This document shows positions 60,403-64,000 of a stretch of 64,000 nucleotides of DNA, one piece after another. Every line of letters starts with the position of its first letter. The stretch's first letter is position 1. A model generated the notes under the pieces. The model saw only the letters and a program-made list of their open reading frames with translations, did no database searches and was not told the origin of the DNA. The stretch is from assembly GCF_006704125.1 (NCBI RefSeq), contig NZ_VIGH01000001.1, forward strand, positions 795,993 through 859,992, read 5' to 3'. The translations under genes and the position numbers were made by a program. Origin of the DNA: Rhodococcus spelaei. GTDB taxonomy: Bacteria; Actinomycetota; Actinomycetes; Mycobacteriales; Mycobacteriaceae.

Positions 60403-61353
60403 TCAGTGCCCGTCGCCGTAGCGACCGGCGAGCTCGGTACCGATTCGCGCCAATTCGCCGCGCACGGCCTGCGGTTCGACCACCTCCACATCCGCGCCCC
60501 AACCGGCGAGGTTGCGTGCGATGTCCAGCGCGGTCGGCGCGGCGAGGCGGACCCTGGCCCGGCCGTCGTCAGACTCCCCGTCGGTGAGGCAGTGTCGGCC
60601 GAAGTGGTCGCGCAGGATCTGCAGGAACCGTGGTTCGATGAGTACGGTCGCCCAGGTGGTCGAGCGCCGCTCCTCCATCTTCCCGACCACCTCCTCCCAG
60701 GCCTCGGCGAGCATGAAATCGTCTGGGCGCTCGGCTGGCTCGTCGGTCGGCTCCGCCCTGACGATGCGGTCGACGCGAAAGGTTCGCCGGCCGCGTTCGG
60801 TGCCGGCGATCAGGTACCAGACGTCGTCCTTGTCGACCAGGCCCCACGGGTCGACCAGGCGTTCACTGCGCTCCCTCGCGCCGTTGACATAGGTCAGACG
60901 CACTTTCCGTCGACGGATCACCGCCGCCTGCAACAGGTCCACCCGTTCCGGCCGAGGTCGATCGCGCTCGCCCCACCGGGTCGGGTCGATCATGGTGGCG
61001 CTGGCGGCGGCCTCCGCCTCGGCCCGGAACGTCTGCGGCAGCGCCTGCACGAGTTTGCGCAACGCGGCCTTGGCTTCGCCCGACACCGCGGCGGCCGGAC
61101 CGACGAGCAGGAACAGGGCCTGTGCTTCCGTCGCCGACAGGCCGGACAGGTCCGTGCGGGCGCCGCCGACGAGTGACCAGCCGCCGCCGCGTCCGGCCTG
61201 TGGGTACACCGGGATGCCCGCGGCGGACAGTGCCTCCAGGTCGCGGCGGGCGGTGGCGACGGACACCTCGAGTTCGTCCGCGAGCTGGGCGGCGGTCACC
61301 CGGCCGCGGGCCTGCATGAGCAGGAGGGTGGCTACGAGTCGGTCTGCGCGCAT
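60403..61353 (-). CDS. WYL-domain transcriptional regulator
   Basis: This 316-residue regulator has an N-terminal winged helix of the DeoR type (1-60, LADELEVSVATARRDLEAL as recognition region) and a WYL domain (about 130-205, with DDVWYLIAGTERGRRTFRVDRI), followed by the WYL C-terminal extension. WYL domains sense small ligands or nucleic acids. It is transcribed away from the VOC gene across 92 bases that contain a perfect 11-bp inverted repeat 18 bases from its start codon, probably its own operator. It likely controls itself and the VOC-YdeI pair. Confidence 0.88.
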   Translation of the reverse strand: MRADRLVATLLLMQARGRVTAAQLADELEVSVATARRDLEALSAAGIPVYPQAGRGGGWSLVGGARTDLSGLSATEAQALFLLVGPAAAVSGEAKAALRKLVQALPQTFRAEAEAAASATMIDPTRWGERDRPRPERVDLLQAAVIRRRKVRLTYVNGARERSERLVDPWGLVDKDDVWYLIAGTERGRRTFRVDRIVRAEPTDEPAERPDDFMLAEAWEEVVGKMEERRSTTWATVLIEPRFLQILRDHFGRHCLTDGESDDGRARVRLAAPTALDIARNLAGWGADVEVVEPQAVRGELARIGTELAGRYGDGH

Positions 61354-61370
61354 GTTTCCAGTTTCTCAAA

Positions 61371-61397
61371 CAAAGTGCTCACTTGATGAGCACTTTG
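61371..61397. promoter_or_regulatory. Palindromic operator for the WYL regulator
   Basis: CAAAGTGCTCA (61371-61381) and its exact complement TGAGCACTTTG (61387-61397) with a five-base spacer, centred between the divergent regulator and VOC genes. Confidence 0.7.
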
Positions 61398-61445
61398 AGG
61401 CGGAGGATGGGTTTCACACCAACCGAACGACGGAAGGAACCACCA

Positions 61446-61859
61446 ATGTTGCGAGGACTCACCACCGTCAGCTTCTTCGCCGACGATGTCGCGGCGGCCC
61501 AGGCCTGGTACACCGAGGTGCTCGGCACCCCGCCGTACTTCGTCCGCGAGGTCGAGGGCGCGACCGCGTACGTCGAGTTCCGCATCGGCGACTACCAGCA
61601 CGAGCTCGGCATCATCGACAGCCGGTTCGCCCCCCACGCCGCGTCGGAGCAGGCCGCCGGTCAGGTGACCTACTGGCACGTGGACGACGCGGAGGCCACC
61701 TTCGAGCGGCTGCTGGCCCTCGGGGCCACCGTGCACGACAAGCCGGTCGAGCGTGGCCCCGGGTTCGTCACCGCCTCCGTCGTCGACCCGTTCGGGAACG
61801 TCCTCGGCGTGATGTACAACCAGCACTACCTCGACGTCCTCGCCTCGAAGGAGGCGTGA
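61446..61859 (+). CDS. VOC-family (glyoxalase/dioxygenase-like) protein
   Basis: A 137-residue vicinal-oxygen-chelate protein made of two beta-alpha-beta-beta-beta halves: TTVSFFADDVAAAQAWYTEVLG (1-25) and VTYWHVDDAEATFERLLALG (about 75-95), ending VVDPFGNVLGVMYN. The family includes glyoxalase I, antibiotic-binding and dioxygenase proteins, so the substrate is open. The ATG at 61446 has GGAAGGA about ten bases upstream; an upstream in-frame ATG at 61383 overlaps the operator and is unlikely. It is followed one base later by the YdeI-like gene. Confidence 0.82.
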   Translation: MLRGLTTVSFFADDVAAAQAWYTEVLGTPPYFVREVEGATAYVEFRIGDYQHELGIIDSRFAPHAASEQAAGQVTYWHVDDAEATFERLLALGATVHDKPVERGPGFVTASVVDPFGNVLGVMYNQHYLDVLASKEA

Positions 61860-61860
61860 G

Positions 61861-62469
61861 ATGAGCACCGTCGAGGCGAACGCCGTCGCCGCGCTCACCA
61901 CCGCCGACTGGCGCGACTGGCTGGAGCGGAACGGCCAGTCCGAGAAGGAGATCTGGCTGATCATCCACCACAAGGACAGTGGCACCGCGAGCGTGCGCTA
62001 CCACGAGGCGATCGAGCACGCCCTGTGTTACGGCTGGATCGACGGCCTCCACCGCAAGCACGACGCCGACAGCTCCCGGCTCCGATTCACCCCACGCGGC
62101 CCGCGGAGCAGCTGGAGCCGGGTCAATCGGGACCGGGCCGCGAACATGATCGAGCTGGGCCTGATGACCGAGCGTGGTCAGGCCGTGATCGACCTGGCGA
62201 AGACCAGGGGCACCTGGCAGGTCGTGGCCGACGACTCGGCGCTGCCCGACGATCTGCGCGAGCCGCTGGACCGAAACGATCTGGCACGCACGAACTTCGA
62301 GAAGTTCCCGCCGTCGTCGAAGCGGCTGATCCTCGAATGGATCGCGACGGCGAAGAAGTCCGAGACCCGCCGGCGCCGGATCGACCGGACGGTCGCGCTG
62401 GCGGCGGAGAACATCAGAGCCAACCATCCCGGAGTCCGGGCGAGTGACGGCGAGGGGCCGCGGCCCTGA
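61861..62469 (+). CDS. YdeI/OmpD-associated family protein
   Basis: A 202-residue protein of the YdeI family, recognised by the sequence WRDWLERNGQSEKEIWLIIHHK near the start, then YHEAIEHALCYGWIDGLHRK and FTPRGPRSSWSRVNRDRA, and the basic C-terminal helix SETRRRRIDRTVALAAENIRA. Family members are linked to stress or antimicrobial-peptide resistance in some bacteria, with no known chemistry. Its start is one base after the VOC stop, so the two are an operon, probably under the WYL regulator. Confidence 0.82.
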   Translation: MSTVEANAVAALTTADWRDWLERNGQSEKEIWLIIHHKDSGTASVRYHEAIEHALCYGWIDGLHRKHDADSSRLRFTPRGPRSSWSRVNRDRAANMIELGLMTERGQAVIDLAKTRGTWQVVADDSALPDDLREPLDRNDLARTNFEKFPPSSKRLILEWIATAKKSETRRRRIDRTVALAAENIRANHPGVRASDGEGPRP

Positions 62470-62497
62470 CCGCGGCGGGGAGGACGATCCCTCGGTT

Positions 62498-62526
62498 TTC
62501 CGACCACTGGGGCATGCGGATATGAT
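62498..62526 (+). promoter_or_regulatory. Candidate promoter of tRNA-Thr
   Basis: TATGAT at 62521-62526 makes a good -10 box, with TTCCGA at 62498-62503 as a possible -35 at 17-base spacing, ahead of the tRNA at 62542. Confidence 0.5.
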
Positions 62527-62541
62527 GGGCGCGCTTTGTAC

Positions 62542-62616
62542 GCCTCCTTAGCTCAGTGGTAGAGCACTCGCCTTGTAAGCGAAAGGTCGTCAGTTCAATC
62601 CTGACAGGGGGCTCCA
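62542..62616 (+). tRNA. tRNA-Thr (anticodon TGT)
   Basis: A 75-base cloverleaf with acceptor GCCTCCT pairing with AGGGGGC (one G-T pair), D arm GCTC/GAGC, anticodon loop CTTGTAA with TGT at 62574-62576, T arm GTCAG/CTGAC around TTCAATC, and an encoded CCA at 62614-62616. It decodes ACA. Confidence 0.95.
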
Positions 62617-62622
62617 CGACGA

Positions 62623-62655
62623 ACGCCCCGCCGGACACGTGGTCGGGCGGGGCGT
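62623..62655. terminator. Terminator shared by tRNA-Thr and the lipoprotein gene
   Basis: A perfect 10-bp stem ACGCCCCGCC (62623-62632 with 62646-62655), 13-base loop, between the tRNA and the convergent lipoprotein gene. Confidence 0.7.
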
Positions 62656-62675
62656 CCGGGGGATCTCGGATCAGG

Positions 62676-63044
62676 TCAGCACTTGCCTGCGACGCCGGCG
62701 GTGACGCCGCGCTCGAAGTCGGCCTTGTCCTTGTCGGACTTCGACGCCCAGTCCGGTGCGGTCTTCGCAAGGTTGACGAACTCCTCGCCGATGGCCTGCG
62801 GCGAGTTCGCGCCGTCGGTCAACCCGGACGCCTGCAGCGTCTTGACGTAGTTGAGGACTCCGTTGCACGTGTCGGTGTAGGTGTCGCCTGTGGTCGCAGC
62901 GTCGGTCGCGGCCCCGAGATCGGTGGCTTCGGACGTCGCTGCGGCGCTCGTCGGTGCGGACGTGGTGTCGGAATCGGACCCGCAACCGGCGGCGAACAGG
63001 GAGACGGTGGCGAGTGCCACCGCGGCAAGCGTGATGCGTTTCAT
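62676..63044 (-). CDS. Small secreted lipoprotein
   Basis: A 122-residue lipoprotein. The signal peptide MKRITLAAVALATVSLF ends in the lipobox FAAGC, with Cys21 as the predicted lipidation site. A Ser/Thr/Ala-rich linker (22-55) leads to a small helical domain with two Cys residues (TCNGVLNYVKT and the C-terminal AGKC), which may form a disulfide. No family is recognised. It stands alone, convergent to the tRNA. Confidence 0.75.
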   Translation of the reverse strand: MKRITLAAVALATVSLFAAGCGSDSDTTSAPTSAAATSEATDLGAATDAATTGDTYTDTCNGVLNYVKTLQASGLTDGANSPQAIGEEFVNLAKTAPDWASKSDKDKADFERGVTAGVAGKC

Positions 63045-63235
63045 GCGGTATCTGTATCAGACGAACCTGGGGGCGACCGCATCGGTGCGAGCGGGCGCCC
63101 GTCGAGACGAACTCGATCGCCCGGACTGTTGCTTTCCCACTGGCCGAAGACGACCGTGGAAGGGGTAAACCCACGTGGGGCTGCCCCACGTCGAGGTCGC
63201 CCCCGGCAATCGACTCGACGAGCTATGGAGGAGTC

Positions 63236-63364
63236 ATGCTCGGACTCGCAATTGGCCTGGCAGGCGCGGCAGCAGGGATCGGTCTCGGATTGCTCGGGGC
63301 CGGCGTCGGAATCCTGATCAGCGACGCATCGGCCAAGCATCACATCCGTCCTCTCACCCGCTGA
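63236..63364 (+). CDS. 42-residue hydrophobic membrane peptide
   Basis: ATG at 63236 is preceded by a strong ribosome site GGAGG five bases upstream. The product is a Gly/Ala/Leu-rich transmembrane helix (residues 1-28, LAIGLAGAAAGIGLGLLGAG) with a short basic tail ending IRPLTR. The next gene begins seven bases after its stop, so the two are probably co-translated. No family is recognised. Glycine-zipper-like spacing suggests helix packing in the membrane. Confidence 0.6.
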   Translation: MLGLAIGLAGAAAGIGLGLLGAGVGILISDASAKHHIRPLTR

Positions 63365-63370
63365 TCCGTC

Positions 63371-63811
63371 ATGGCGGATCGGTCCACCGTTCCCGGCCGG
63401 CGGATCGACACCGACCGGGAGGAAAGGAACACCAAGACATCCTCGGTTGCACAGCACCCGTTCGAATGGCTGCGATCACACACGACCCACCGTCGGGGCG
63501 TGCGGGGCGGGCGGCCGATTCCGGTCGGCGCGAACGAAGTGCTCGAGCGCCTGGCGACGCTGCCGGTGAGCGTGTGGACCTACCGGTTCGACCACGATTC
63601 GGTTCGGCACATGGGCCCGATGGCGCAGGACTTCGCCGCGACCTTCGGGCTCGGTTCGTCGGACCGCACCATCGCTCTGGTCGACGCCAACGGCGTCTGC
63701 ATGGCCAGCATCCAGGCCCTGAATCGCAGGCTGGTCGAGGTCGAGGCGGAAGTCGCCAGGCTCCGGGCGGCGCAGCAGGAGGAGGACAGCAACTCGGGGC
63801 ACGTCGAGTGA
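63371..63811 (+). CDS. Free-standing S74-like intramolecular chaperone domain protein
   Basis: A 146-residue protein whose residues about 65-120 match the peptidase S74/tail-spike chaperone pattern: VSVWTYRFDHDSVRHMGPMAQDF, then FGLGSSDRTIALVDANGV and MASIQALNRRLVEVEAEVARL, which runs into a coiled coil. In phage tail fibres such domains sit at the C terminus, drive trimer formation and cut themselves off. Here only a short polar N-terminal segment precedes it, with no fibre. It follows the 42-residue membrane peptide. The start is uncertain: the ATG at 63371 lacks a clear ribosome site, and GGAGGAAAGGAA at 63418-63429 suggests a later start. Confidence 0.7.
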   Translation: MADRSTVPGRRIDTDREERNTKTSSVAQHPFEWLRSHTTHRRGVRGGRPIPVGANEVLERLATLPVSVWTYRFDHDSVRHMGPMAQDFAATFGLGSSDRTIALVDANGVCMASIQALNRRLVEVEAEVARLRAAQQEEDSNSGHVE

Positions 63812-63943
63812 CAGCTCACCCTCGCTCCCGACCCCTACTCCGCGTTCCTCGACACCCGTCTGCTCGGCTGAGCTAGGTGTACTGCCCAGGCAGGTTGGTT
63901 GAGAGATTGCGACGACACGCTGTAGCTGGTCGTTGAACAGCGA

Positions 63944-64000
63944 AGGTCTCCTGTCGTGAAGTGGAGCTGCTTAGACACCCACTACACCGACAGGAGACCT
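63944..64000. repeat. Long inverted repeat at the window edge
   Basis: AGGTCTCCTGTCG (63944-63956) is repeated exactly in inverted form at 63988-64000. The arms extend inward imperfectly (TGAAGTGG against CCACTACAC), giving a hairpin of about 20 bp with a 14-base loop. It may be a terminator, a non-autonomous palindromic element or the edge of an insertion sequence; the window ends on it. Confidence 0.55.

Noticed and set aside
62542..62616. tRNA-Thr as an integration site for a mobile element
   Set aside because: No integrase, no direct repeat of the tRNA 3' end and no phage-like genes other than the S74 domain are seen next to it.
1..64000. CRISPR array or complete insertion sequence
   Set aside because: No regularly spaced repeats with unique spacers and no transposase frame were found; the only tandem array is the short 18-bp repeat at 36424.

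Overview
The window comes from a high-GC actinomycete of the mycolic-acid group, most likely Nocardiaceae (Rhodococcus/Nocardia-like). The grounds are a complete-order mce operon with Mce-associated genes, DtxR/IdeR-type iron boxes, a secreted PtpB-like phosphatase, and a hydroxamate siderophore NRPS with an MbtH partner. The genus is inferred from gene content only.

Layout. (1) 1-8002: a translationally coupled mce operon (3' end of mceA, then mceB-F and two Mce-associated membrane proteins) for an ABC-type lipid importer, closed by a strong terminator. (2) 8278-29788: a small modular type I polyketide island. It holds a methyltransferase, PKS1 (KS(Ala)-AT-ACP loading module plus a fully reducing module), a flavin monooxygenase, PKS2 (KS-AT-dead DH-KR-ACP-TE), and a separate protein fusing a KR structural half directly to a thioesterase. 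The island shows decay: a P450 N-terminal stub, a frameshifted C-terminal docking tail of a lost PKS just upstream of PKS2, and a reading frame broken by TAG before PKS1. Three palindromes of the KstR type (AGAAC-N2-GTTCT) lie in its promoter regions. (3) 29972-31677: otsA and a small protein gene. (4) 31777-35290: a heterodimeric ABC exporter with complementary degenerate ATPase sites behind an iron-box-like sequence. (5) 35397-37908: a UbiG-like methyltransferase, an orphan Phd/YefM antitoxin of 57 residues, an 18-bp tandem repeat, a truncated TetR regulator and a PtpB-like phosphatase. (6) 38033-58522: the siderophore locus, with an N5-hydroxyornithine formyltransferase, an alpha/beta hydrolase, a 5603-residue tetramodular NRPS, an ornithine N5-monooxygenase and an MbtH protein; iron boxes sit at 39026, 39909/39929 and 56831. 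(7) 58519-64000: ThrE-like exporter, SnoaL-like protein, WYL regulator with a palindromic operator, VOC and YdeI proteins, tRNA-Thr(TGT), a lipoprotein, a 42-residue membrane peptide, a free-standing S74-like chaperone domain, and a long hairpin at the window edge.

How the parts work. Ornithine is N-hydroxylated and partly N-formylated. The NRPS then assembles a tetrapeptide whose adenylation codes read N5-formyl-N5-hydroxyornithine, a serine-like residue, N5-hydroxyornithine and an unassigned fourth residue. The iron boxes imply repression when iron is plentiful, and the ABC pair is a candidate exporter of the product. In the PKS island, residue-level reading predicts a propionate-started triketide close to 3-hydroxy-2,4-dimethylheptanoate, possibly methylated or oxidised afterwards. 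Because a PKS protein appears to have been lost, the present product may be an evolutionary remnant of a longer one.
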